Shown here in pieces: positions 44,480-55,800 of a stretch of DNA of 64,000 nt. Below the pieces are notes generated by a model. The model was given only the letters and a program-made list of their open reading frames with translations. It searched no databases and was not told the origin of the DNA. Position 1 is the first letter of the stretch. Each line of letters opens with the position of its first letter. The position numbers were made by a program, and so were the translations under genes. Origin of the DNA: Symbiodinium sp. CCMP2592 (Eukaryota; Sar; Dinophyceae; Suessiales; Symbiodiniaceae); assembly GCA_905221615.1 (NCBI GenBank), contig CAJNDT010000007.1, positions 62,001 to 126,000 on the forward strand, written 5' to 3'.

Positions 44480-45133
44480 CAGCCTGGCAGATTGACTATG
44501 GCAGATGCACGTACGAGCAGTCAAGCACGTACCCGTTCAGCAACTCGTATATTTCGAGCATTCGGGAGCATTCAGTCTTAATTCGCGGGAGGTGTACATG
44601 AAATTCTCACAAGGGCATTCATGCGGAGGGTCCAAGTCCGGAGTCCTGCCCGAAGCTGTACATAGTGACAAAGAGGCCGTTGCACCCGAGTCCCTACTGG
44701 GACTGAGCGGCTCAGTTTCGCATCTGATGGGACTGTGGCTTCGAAGCTGTCTCAGCTCATGGTCATGTGGTGATGAGAATCGAAACCGCCGGCCTGCAAG
44801 GCGGTTTGCCCAAGCATCGATGGTTTCTTCCAGACAGTTGAAGCGATTCAGAGTTTGCAGGATGGATTGACTGCCACAGCCGTCCAAAGCATGCCGTTTG
44901 CAGCTGAGGCCCTGGCTTGAAAGCCATGGGATGCGGCTGTTCTGTTTCGGCCGTTGGCCCGGCTCCATTGACCGGGTGATTTTGGGGCATATGAGCTCAG
45001 CTGTGTTTCAGCGTTCCAGTGTCTTTTTTGCTGGTGTTTGGAGCCGGCTAGACTTAGGCTGACCGAAATTCTCAACTTCGTTGCTGATTCTGCTCTAGCT
45101 GAAGGGAGCCCATTTTGCGTGATTGATTACAAG

Positions 45134-45171
<38 letters not shown>

Positions 45172-45596
45172 GCGTGCATGTCCTTTGTTGGATCTCCGTT
45201 CGTCGGATGTATTTGGGACTGGGACTTTGAGCAAGTCGCTACAACTCGACACTACACTGGAACAATGCTGCGCTCAGAGTGCAAGGTACGGTTCATGCAA
45301 CAGCCCCTCGAGGAATTCAGCAGTGCAAAAAGAGCCAGCTTGGGCAAAGCTGCGGGGAGTCATGCTGTACACTGCCAAATCTATGTTGATGGCATGCCAG
45401 GCGGTTGAGCCTGTAGAGCTAGCGCCAACCACAGGGCAGCCCGGGGCCCAGTTCGTCTTTCGTCTTGTAGGCTGTGTTTTCAAACAAAATCAAGGAAGTG
45501 TAGGCCCTAGGCCAAGCAGATCCTGCACAGCATAGGAAGAAAACTCGGGAGAGTTAAGGGGATTTGTCTGCCGCATGGCTGCTAAGGTTTTTTCAG
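44480..45596. other. Unassigned stretch with a (TG)n microsatellite
   Basis: No family signature here. A possible exon at about 45063-45133 reads ILNFVADSALAEGSPFCVID and ends right at a GTGCGTGTG donor-like site. It might be the end of the MIF4G gene or a separate gene. Confidence 0.35.
45138..45166. repeat. (TG)n dinucleotide microsatellite
   Basis: A nearly pure TG run with flanking CGTG variants, immediately after a possible exon end at 45133. Confidence 0.9.
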
Positions 45597-48269
45597 ACCT
45601 TCAAGCTGGGGAGAAAGCTTGGCGAGGGCGCGTTTGGACAAGTTCGCCTCACAACTCGGCCCGCGGTGCCGGGAAACGGATGCCGCTTTAGCATTGAGAA
45701 GCAAAGATCAATCGGAGCCTGAAGCAAAGCCGCAGCAGATCGGTACTGTGGATTTTCATGTCTGGCAGCCCTTGCCGAGCTCCTAGGATCAGCTAAATCC
45801 AAACTCCCCATGCTGGGGCCTTTTCCGTTGCAGGATCAACACCGGTGAAATGTACGCTGTGAAGATCATGGACGTGCGCCGGTCTGGGGATGAGCCTCAG
45901 CACTGCAAAGCACTAAATGATTTGACACTTGAAATTGTTCACTCGTGCGGCCTCGGAGTGCCAGATGTTGATTGTGTTGGGAATGCTCTAGTTGAGTTGC
46001 TTGCCCTGCCCGGCCGAGGATGCGACTATGGACGTGCAAATTCTGAAGCCCGGGCCCTGTTAGTATCCTGGTGCGTGCTGGGAGGCTGCAGAGAGGCAGT
46101 GTCTTTGCAAGTCTGAATCATGGACCGGATGTGTGGAGACACGTGAACGGTAGGTTCTGCCGTTTGCCTTTGCAGCTTTCGTGGTCGGTTTGGCCGTACT
46201 GCTAACCTCCCCAAAAGGCCTTGCAGAAGTTGACTTCTGCCGCTTGTTGCGCTGGCAGGGAGGCACGGACGGAGTCGCAGCTGCTGGGCCAAGTTTCCGG
46301 GCATCCGCATGTTGTGGCCCTGCGTCCTGGCAGCAAAGCAGGGTCTGTGAACTTGCGATTCAGCTGGCAGAAGTTCAGTTCTAGCCTTGCTCTGGCAAGA
46401 TGGAGACCACTTTTGTTCTTGTCGAGCACACTTCGGGTGGTTCCTGAGGTATGAAACATACCTGGAAACTCCCGGCCTGTTCTACATGATCATGGAAAGG
46501 CACCGGGGCAGCTCATCAAACTGCAAGCATGCTGTGGAGCTTCCAAGTTGAAAGCAGAGGCTCGCAATTTGGACACGAGCGAAAGACGCAAGTAAGAGCT
46601 GAAACTTAGTTGGCTCTCAGTCTGTTTGCAATTGGAAAGGTGCTACGGCTCGCTGATGGACAGTCTGTGTGACATGCCGAAACTCACGGAGACAAATCTC
46701 CGGCGCATGTTTCGACTCTCGGACACAAGACGGCCGCAGGGGATGCGGGGGTGTCTGTAAACATGCTTTTTGGACTCTCATTCCGCAACCAAATGGGACA
46801 GCTTCGTCAGCTTCCCGAAACTTGCGCATCGCTTCTCTTCTTCAGGTCAGATGCTGCTTGGCATCGGTGCATGTCACGCCGCCCAGATTGTTCATCGCGC
46901 TTCGGCTGCCAAAGGTACACCTGTGCCTGGAGAACAGCTCTTTGTTGCGGGGGGTTACGAAGTGTGAACAGGCAGTTTATGGTAATTAATCGGCTTGCGA
47001 ATGACTGCTACGTCCGTACAGCCAAGGAGACATCAAGTTGGACAACTTCCTTTACGGGGGTGAGAGGCATCATCTGTTGCAGCCGGTTTGCATGTCACAG
47101 ACCTACGGAGGCCACGCAGGCAAGGAATGCCTCTTGTGCGACTATCTCACAACTGCGAAAACAAGCTGCAAGATAATGGACTTCGAGACAGCACCACGGA
47201 GTGTACACGGAACGTCCATGGGAGACTCTGAGGGGCTTCAGGAGAGCCAGGAGGCCCCTTGTGATCGACGAGAACTTCAACAAGCCTCAGTCTCATATCC
47301 ATGCAGCGAAGGGCTTCCAGTGTCAACGAGAGAGTTGTCAGGACTGGTTGCATTCCCGAAAACTCAAAAAGCCAGGCACTGCAGCGCTGAATAGTGGCTA
47401 GGGCTCGGGTTGACTCCGCAGGTGCCGCACGATCAAGCTCTCGGACTTCGGTTTGGCAGTAAGACTCCCGAGACGAGGAGCTGTTAAAGGCGCCAGCTTG
47501 CCCGGGTTACGGCTCCCGGGGTTCCTCCTGCACTCCGCGGCATTGCGGACCTGTTGTCTCTAGCTTGCGGTTCTGTCTCCCTCCTCTCCGTCCATCGCGT
47601 GGACTCTTTTGCATTTTGCCACGCTTGGGGCCGATACTGTAGTGTGCCCCTCACATAAACTACAAGGCCTGTACATCCGTCATCGATGTTGCCGCGTAGT
47701 AGACGAGTCATGCCTAAGCGTCGGTGCCCGCATCCCTCGACCATGGCTCCTGACATCTCGTGAGGCACCTGTCAGCCTGTGGCTTGTCCGGTGTGGCCCG
47801 TACAGGTGTGTCTGGAACCGCGCCCTACATGTCGCCGGAGATGCTGGGCAGAAAGAAGTATGACACCAAGACAGACGTGTGGTCCTTTGCTTCCACAGCG
47901 CAGCTTCGGATGAATTAGCATTCCTACAATGCGTTCCGTGATACACATTGTGCCAGACTTTCGGACCAGTTCTGCAGTTCAGCTCATGGCCATGTGGTTC
48001 CAGACACTGTTTCGTCAAGTATCGGGTTTGTGCCAGAGCTACTTAGCTTTCTGCGCATGAGTTGCATTGCTCACGGCTTGGTGGCTTAAGGTGGCTTTCA
48101 GAATGCACTGCCATGGTATTCCAGCTCCGATGTTTCGCGAGAGAATTAGTAGCAATCAGTGACTGACTATCTCCAAAAGCTGAGCCTGGCTGCGTGTCTG
48201 AGGTATGTGATCTTGTATGGCGATGTGCCTTACTCACCGGCTCAGCCTTCTGCTCCTGCGGTGAAGAAG
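45597..48269 (+). CDS. Serine/threonine protein kinase, CAMK-like, ten exons
   Basis: Ten exons join in frame into a kinase domain of about 205 codons: 45597-45658, 45834-45881, 46259-46321, 46449-46499, 46640-46713, 46846-46896, 47027-47063, 47422-47489, 47806-47899 and 48203-48269. Motifs in order: glycine loop LGEGAFGQV; catalytic lysine in YAVKIM; helix C glutamate in EARTESQLLGQVSGHPHVV; hinge FYMIMER; catalytic loop IVHRDIKLDNFL; DFG in KLSDFGLAV; activation segment end GTAPYMSPEML; DVWSF; and helix F-G VILYGDVPYSP. All catalytic residues are present. Donors are GC, GT, GC, GC, GA, GC, GA, GC and GC; all acceptors are AG|G. The HRD arginine codon is split by an intron. The frame is entered from an acceptor at 45595-45596, so an upstream exon with the start is missing. 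The C-terminal part of the C-lobe after 48269 was not found. The class is inferred from the HRDxKxxNFL pattern. Confidence 0.88.
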
Positions 48270-51200
48270 GACTGGCTGCCACGACGAGCATGCCGCAGGT
48301 TAGAAGCTGTCCGATGAGTGCAGTCTGGAAGTGAATGTTGAGTGTACCGCAGTGTGCGGTATGCGGATGAAATGTTGCAACCCCTCGATAGCGAGCAGGT
48401 AGATACATTTGTCAGTTCCAGCAGCGCAGCTTACCAACTCTGCCTTCAAAAAAGGCGATAGTCCTTGCATATCCACCGCCCACTTGGGCGGCTTGGCGGC
48501 CAGCTCGGCAGAGCACGGATGTTGCAAAGCCTGTCATGTCTGACAGGTTGATACAGGTTGCATTTTGTGGTTATCTCCGTTAAGCCTCGCTTTGCTCGCC
48601 TGTTGTGCCAGGCCTGTTGTTCACTGCATATCGCTGCATTGCTGTCCCTCCTGAGGACACTGTAACTGTATGCCAGCTCAGGCAAGGAATGAGAAGTTGG
48701 CCAAGCGTTACAGCCAGCCGAGCGAAGGTCCGGGAAGGGCTGTTGACAGTTGACAGTGAAACGGAGCGCCAAGCCGCTAAGCTATAGCCTGCGACCTTAA
48801 GAAATCCGCAATCCTGGTCTCGTCTACGACGAGGTGCCGAGCACTTCTGCCGCTTCTTGTTGCTGGGCCGGCGCATATGCTTTGCTGCAACCTGCGCTCA
48901 CGTTCTGTGCATGTGCCCTGTCGCCAGCGGCGCTAGCGTCGCTAGCGTGTTCACAGGTTAGTTCGAGATCCGTCGCTTCGGCCTACCGTCCAACAGGCTT
49001 TAAACCATGGCTTCTTGCAGGCAGGGGTTTCTCTGCTCTGCCCTGTGCCCGTTTCTAGACAAGCAGCCAGGACGTTGGCGACGAGGACATTTCAGAAGCT
49101 GACGAGGCTCGCACAAAGCATTTTAGCCTGCCGTTGTATTGTGGCATGGCCGAGTCGCATCGAACCACCCAAGGACGAAGCCGAGGAGTCGTTGATCGAG
49201 AACCCGGGCGAACAAATACGAACGATCACCAATTTGCTCCTTCATCTGAAATTGCTTATGCATTAGTACTTGCTGGTCTGTTGCTGCTTGTGGCTTGAAG
49301 TGTGCTTCTTTCTTCCTTTGAAGATTATGGTGCAGCTGACTTGACTGCACCAGCATTCTGATCTTGGCTCAACGGTTCCTTGCTACTCGGTTTTCTTCTC
49401 GCACGCCAGGGTAGCAGCAAAACAGGATGGTCTGGCGAAACAACGGTGTACCACCAACAACCCGGCCCCCGACAACACATGATGGCGGGCAGCACCAGCG
49501 AGTATAAGACATGTGAGTACAGCTACAGGGAGGAACACCATGAAACCTCGTCAGCTGGACGAAGGGCGATGCGAGGAAGCACCCACGAAGAGACGACCAG
49601 ACTTTCCTCAGCCCCAGTTCCGTACCGGCCTGGCAGCCTGATTCGCTCAGCATCGGCGCCGGGAACGCAAAACACGTTCTTTGCTGGCATCGTTCCCAAT
49701 CTGCCAGGCTTATGGCTAGGAGCTTTGGCGTCCTAACCTTTTGAAAGCTGAAGAGGAACACACGGCAGCCTGATTGGCGTGCCGCATGGCCGACCGGCGG
49801 CCAATCTGCCCCTTCATCTTGAGCGTCGATGCACTCCTCGTTTGAGCCAGTGCCGCGCAAATACAGCGGCATGCTGCTCCAGTGTGAACAATGGTTAGCT
49901 AGATATGTGGAGCCTGGCTAGGTGTGGAATTATGTCGCGGAGGCGTGGCTGGTGCTGCCAGTTGTGCTCAATGAATAGTAGTTAAGTTATGTTCTTCTCG
50001 TATATTGGCAAGCACTATCCATTCATGATTCTTGGCGAGTGTCCTATGGTGAATCTTCATCTACATCTCAAGGGTCCTGGCTCATTTCGTCGGCATCGCG
50101 GCTCTTGTCAAAACCCTTTCTTCGGCACATACAGTCACATACATGATTGTCACGCCTGGTGGGCTCCGTGCAGCCCAGTGCGCCAAGTTGTTGACGGTGC
50201 TTCTGTCCGAAGAAGATCCATTTGAATCCTGATTTCCGTCTTGCCGAGTGCATTGCTTGCATGCTGGGTTCTGCTGCGTTCGCTGACTCAGCCCATGCAT
50301 CTTCTCAGGTTTGCTTCGAAAAAGAAGCCCCGGATTATCAGCCGGGGGCTGGACGAGGCCGCGAAGCAGCTCCTGTGGGTTAGCTACGGTTGGCAAGAGA
50401 GGTTTCAAGATCCCAAGAAGGGGACCGGGGACACGGTTTGCCCAAGTGCCAGGTCCTTGCTCGCCTCGAAGAGGCCGGCGGGCTGCCATGTGCCACCTGC
50501 CCCAGAATCACACTCGGCTCGAAGCGAAGGCAGGGCCTCCTTTACCACACGCAGATTTGGAGGGACTTGGTGGAGGCCCGCATCGAAATTCTGGTGTATT
50601 GTTCAAGACATGGCCTGCATTTGCGTGCCAAGGACATGTCTTCACCGAGGAGATCCCACAGCTGCCGCAGAATTTCAGCGACGAGGACTCAGCACATGAG
50701 GGATGCAAGTGTGACTGGCATCCCGGCCGCGAGTCTTCGGCCTTAACAAACTTAACATCCTTGCACATGTGAGCAAACATCTCCCATTTTCTCTGGACCC
50801 GGTCGTGCCAGCGAGGAGGAAGCAGGTGGTCAGAGTCAGAGGATGACCTTCGCCACCTCTATGAGCCGGGCCCCTCGTAACACTCCAAGTGGCTGTCGGA
50901 GTAGAGCCGAGAGCCGAGCCAAGGGCGGAAGCTGAGCACCGAGTCGCGGATTGTTCGACACAGTGCGGGACCCAGCGAGCAGCGAGCAGAGCAGAAGGGC
51001 TTCTGTCTGGGCATGGCATTGCGGCATGGCTGTAGCTCAAGGAACTGCGCGTCTAAGGCAACCGCAGAACCAACACGCACTCTGGTGTTACAGCTTCACA
51101 GACTACGGAGGCCAACGTAACCCGTGAGGGGCAGGTTTTCGGGAGGTAGACGGGGGATCAAGTAAAAGAAGCGGCACAGGCAATTTACAGACTGAGTTGC

Positions 51201-53851
51201 AGATCGGGCGAAAACCGTGCTTTCAGCAACAATACCTGACAGCCATCAGGCACAGCAAACATTGTCCCGTCTGGTGCCTCGGAGGCCGCCAGGCAGCTGC
51301 AGAAAGCGCTTTCGGCGCTGCCGGACTGCGGGAAGGGTTGAGTTTCGAGGTGGAAGTGGAATAGAAGTGGTTCTGTGCTCTTTTGTGCAGGACGTGCTGG
51401 CTTGAGAATGAAGGTAAATGAGCCGGGATTCCAGGACCACCTCGGCGACAGCGAGCGTGGCATCAATGGGACGATCGCGTGACGAGCGCGCGTCTTGGCC
51501 TTAAATCTGGTTTCACCACAACGTGCCCCGTAGATTCAGGCAAGTTCTCAGCCCCTGAGGACTGCGTGTCGTTTGGCTTAGACGCTTAGACATGGCGGAT
51601 TCCGGACGTGACACCACCTGGCAACTGTCACGGCGTCTGCCTTCGATTGTCAAGGTCATGCGCTGGTCTGTCGTTTCTCTGCTGATAGCCGCGCAGCAGT
51701 TTATACACGGTCATGAACCCCCAAGCCGAAAACGCTCTTTCGACCCCACATCTGGAAGCCTGGATATGCCATGACCGAAGTGCCAAAAGCGGCCACAAGG
51801 CCGTGCAATTTTCTGCTTGTCCTGATTCGGGGGTCCAGTGGTCCAGCTCATCTCCGGATCTACGGTCTCACATATTCACGGATCATATCAAGCCACGTTC
51901 AGCACACGGCCTTGGATCGGGACCTGTTCCAGGGTTCAAAGCGCTAGGAAGCGTTCTCTGCCCCCGAGCTGGCTTCGCCGGGAGCTGTTCGCCGTTGCGC
52001 TGTCTGAAATGCATTTGGACTGTACAGTAGGTAACCGTCCGTCGAATCGCACACAGTGCCCGGTGACCCCACGTTCCGTAAGAGTCTTCGGCTCAGATTG
52101 CGGAGCGACTGAGCCCGTCTCCGCAAAGACATCCGTGGCACTAGTCCCAAACTGTCGCAAGGCCTTCCTTCGTTTAATGCTAGGGCCTGTTTCATTACGC
52201 CACGACATGCCGAGTCTGTGCGGGTTGCAGTTTCAGCACGCTGACTATGCCCATGCTGTTTCAACAAAAGTTGACAGCTTATAGCGTCTCACCTGCGAGG
52301 CAGAGTTTCCCCAACATACAATGAACTGTGGTATCAAACTTTGCATCGAAATGTTTGGTTTGGATTCGTTAGTGTACGGTAAGGAACGCCTAAGGATCTG
52401 ACAATCCCAAGTATCTAATCGGCTTTCCAGTTTGGGGTTGCAAACCTTGAGCCAGTGTGAAGTCGGCACGAGTCATAGAGTCAATTTTTTGCTTTGACCT
52501 TGCAGTGCATGGACAGCCAATTCATCGGTAGCTGCATGGAGGTGACGGTGTGGAAGCGGAAGCCCTTCGTGTTTAGTCAGACAGTCAACACTAGTTGTCG
52601 GGCAAGTTCTGCCCCGACCACACCTCCTGATCGGAGTGCATCTTCGTCTAAGTTTGAGGTCGCACGGCCGCCAGCTTGGAAGCCACTCAGGCTCACTCAG
52701 GGTGCCCAGGTTCGGACTTTAAGCCCACCAAGTCCAGGCACCGGACAGGAGGAAGCAACTGCAACATCCAAGAAGCAGTTTACATGCAACTGACAATTGA
52801 CGAAATGTTTGGGATGTTCCTGATAATTGGAAACCCCGCTCGGGTGCTTTTGCTACAATTGAAGCCAGGGAACCGATACTGACACGAGTGTAGCTGTGGC
52901 CCCAAGATGTGCCAGGCGGCACACTAACTCTTCAAGAGTTTGTCCACTAGAGCTTTTTCAAGTGAGGCCTCGGACAACCGGCATGCAGTCGGATATCGTG
53001 AATGTCAATAAGGCTCATCTCATCCCGCGATACCCAAGTCCATACACTCTTCTCGGCCCCGACGCCAGCTTGTCGCCTGTTTGCAAACATGGCGCGACCG
53101 GTGATTAGCCGTGAAAAACTTGGTTTGGTGTGATGCTGCATGTTCCATTGTTGAAACGTAATGAACGAACAACAGCCTAGCACAAGGTCCTGGCAAAACT
53201 GACTCAAGTTTTAGTTGCTCGTGCTCTCAGCATCCTGGCTCGCAGTACAGCTGGGGATCTGGGCCTTCGAGGGCTCTTCTCCTGTTCCTGCGCGCAGACT
53301 GCATCCCACACTCCACTCATACAGATACCACAGCTGCAACACACCGACCCTGAACGATCAATATGACGTGCCAGCAGCCACTCTTCGTTGCTGACTCTAG
53401 TGAGTCTCTGTTGCATACTTCGTACAAGCGAGGAGCAGCTGGTGAATGCAAACTCGGAAGTCCAAGTCGACACAGACTTGACACTTGAGCACGACCTGTA
53501 GCAGCCCTTTGAACCTGCTCCAGCTCAGCATTGCGGCCAGTTTCGCAAAGTGACCTGGATGCAGCCTTGGCTCAGTGCACAGGCACGCGGTCTGGTCTTG
53601 GTGCTGGCATGGGGAACACGTGCAGCAACTGCCAAGGTTCTGACAATGACTGTCATGGATGCCACGAAGGAGGTGGAAACGGGGTGCCGATGGCCTTGGG
53701 CATTTGTGTAATCACCCCGCAATGACCCTAAACCCTACTCGTTATCGGAACTAGCCAAACTATGCAGAAAGAGGAGCTGGGACAGTAAGCTTGTCTACAT
53801 GAAATTCGTGGGCCAGCTGTGCAGAAAGGAGACTCGTGTATGCCATCGCAG
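48270..53851. other. Region without a recognised gene
   Basis: The missing end of the kinase and the start of the downstream RRM gene should lie here, but no segment could be tied to either family. Open frames on both strands are short and look random, except the one listed at 49380-49733. A piece near 50311-50400 is moderately protein-like but not recognised. Confidence 0.45.
49380..49733 (+). CDS. Candidate coding segment, unknown
   Basis: An open frame of 118 codons. Its middle has a biased composition rich in Ser, Thr, Glu, Arg and His (SEYKTCEYSYREEHHETSSA, then RRAMRGSTHEETTRLSSAPV), as in disordered protein tails. An AG lies shortly upstream, so it may be an exon rather than begin at its ATG. 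It could belong to a tail of the kinase upstream or to an independent gene. No domain recognised. Confidence 0.25.
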
Positions 53852-55800
53852 GAGGGGGACTTCACCAACCTGTACGTGAAGTGCTTTCCCCCGCACTTCA
53901 AAGAGCATCCCAGCTGAACTTTGCAGCGGGCTGCTTTCCAGTTCATGCCGTGGCACCGCTACTGCATCGAGCCATCGCTAAAAGTATTTGTATTTCAGGT
54001 CTCGCAGGTGTTTTGGGTCCTTTCTGCTCTGAGCCTGCAAGGTCCGCTCCGGCGCTCTCGTCATGGTCATAGTAGAAGTAGACAGTGTGCGTCATACGGG
54101 CTTCGTCGTCATCAACGGAGATGATCCAAACCTCGAGAGGGAATTGTGGGGCTAGCATGCCCGTCCTTCGATGACTTAGGACAAAAAAGTATGACATACT
54201 CTCCGCTTCGCCCAAAGCATGTGCAGTGGTCTTGCATGTGTGCAGCTGCAACCGACTTCGGACGGTAGATTGCAGCTGAGCAGCTGGTCGCCGGTCGGGC
54301 CATAAGGTCGTGCTGTATGTTTGCTTCGAGTGTTATGCTACGCCTTGGAGCAATGCTATGCGTTCGCCTGTCTAAGCTGAGCACCTCTTGACGGTTGCAA
54401 GGCAGGACCTCTGTGAACTCTTCAGTGGCTTTGGGCCCATCCAGGCGGCCAAGGCAAGGAGGACAAGTGATCATGACTGGGCCCTGCTACGCGCCCGCAT
54501 GTCTCCAGGTCATGACAGACAATCGCGGCCGAAGTTTTGGCTTCGTAAATTTCGAGCAGTCGAAGGACGCCAAAGAGTCAGCCGCCTCAGCCCCGCTGTG
54601 ACAGTGGCCAATACCTGCTTCAAGGGAGACGCGTCTGACAGTGGCCAGTTCACAGGCGAGTTCAGGTTCTTTAATTGCGTATCTTACCCCCATCGAGCGA
54701 TATCGTAATTTGAATGGATATGAGTCGAGCTCAAGGTGCAGCACCAGTCGTTTACAACTTGGCAAAGCCATAAGCCTTAAGAAATATACAAGGGCTTCCA
54801 TGTTGGGTATGCGTGAGAGAAGAAAATGGAAGAAAGGAATAACTTCGTATCGTGGCATCAGCTCCAGAATTTTTACCGAGGAAGTACTACGAACATTCCC
54901 GCAGCGCATGATAGCCCAGGTGCGTGCGGCTCATGCACTGCAAAGACTTGCGGACGCGGAAGGAGCTCAAAGAGGCATTCAGCCTTGTGTTTGCGCGGTT
55001 GAACGGGAATGCCGCTGGCCGACACGCTTCGACGATGGCAGGAAGGAGTTCTTAGTGTCTTAGCAAACTGTCAAGCTGTACAAATTGCAATTAATTAGTG
55101 ACATGTGAGACAGCGGGGTCCATTCCCGCCCGTGTTACGGTGTTACTTGCCAGAAACGTTGACGAGGTGAGTTGTACCATGATCAGACCATAAATGACAG
55201 AGCTGCACGGTTCGGCGCGGCTTGACTGCCAGTGAGATCCGACCAACCCGTGCTTTGGTATGTGACAGTGCCAGAAGGGCGCAAGTCGTTGCTCGCTCGG
55301 CACGAAGAAGAAGACGATGACAAAGACAGGGCCTCCGGAAACAGGTGTTTGAATACGTGTGTTGCTCGTGCGAGGCACAGGACATGTCACGGTGGGACTT
55401 CGTCGGGTAACGGCTTGTTTGCCCACTATGCCATCACTATACCCACGAGCAAACCAAGATGTTCCAAATAGATTCCTCAAAGGAAGAAGCTGATTCACGA
55501 ACTGCCTTGCCGCTCTGCCATCAGGCCAAAAAGCTGGAAGCAGAGGGGAAAGCTCCCCCTATAAGGAGGGACGTGGATGGTGCCTCGGTTCCACGAGTCG
55601 TTCATGTCTTGCGTTTGCTTGTCAACTTCTGTCACTCGAACTCTCGATGTGCGGAGAACCTGCTGCTTGCACAACAACAGTCCCGGGTTTTTGCACTCCG
55701 AAAGTCTCAGGTCACCCAGAGCACCTCCTCTACGTCAGCCGTGCGCAGAAGCGCGAAGAGAGGGAAGCCATGTTCCAGAAGCAGCGCCTCGGTGCAGACC
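53852..55800 (+). CDS. Poly(A)-binding-protein-like RRM protein, partial
   Basis: Three exons join in frame into one RNA recognition motif: 53852-53902 (EGDFTNLYVKCFPPHFK, with RNP2 NLYVKCF), 54406-54453 (DLCELFSGFGPIQAAK) and 54509-54574 (VMTDNRGRSFGFVNFEQSKD, with RNP1 RSFGFVNF). Donors are GA and GC; acceptors are AG|G. A further exon starting near 55711 reads HPEHLLYVSRAQKREEREAM, which is the linker that follows RRMs in cytoplasmic poly(A)-binding protein (LYV-x-RAQKK-x-ER). Just upstream of 53852, a segment KFVGQLCRKETR resembles the preceding inter-RRM linker but is out of frame with the exon, with too little room for an intron. PABP binds mRNA poly(A) tails and eIF4G. The other RRMs and the MLLE domain were not found, so this may be a partial, diverged or decayed copy. 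Confidence 0.7.
54575..55710 (+). other. Unassigned stretch within RRM gene
   Basis: The end of the RRM (helix 2 and strand 4) should lie here but was not identified. A segment near 54945-55015 can be read as RKELKEAFSLVFARLNG, which weakly resembles an RRM helix. No repeat seen. Confidence 0.3.

Noticed and set aside
47163-47190. CKIMDFETA, resembling a kinase DFG region
   Set aside because: The true DFG (KLSDFGLAV) is at 47434-47460 and joins the flanking exons in frame; this one would break the chain.
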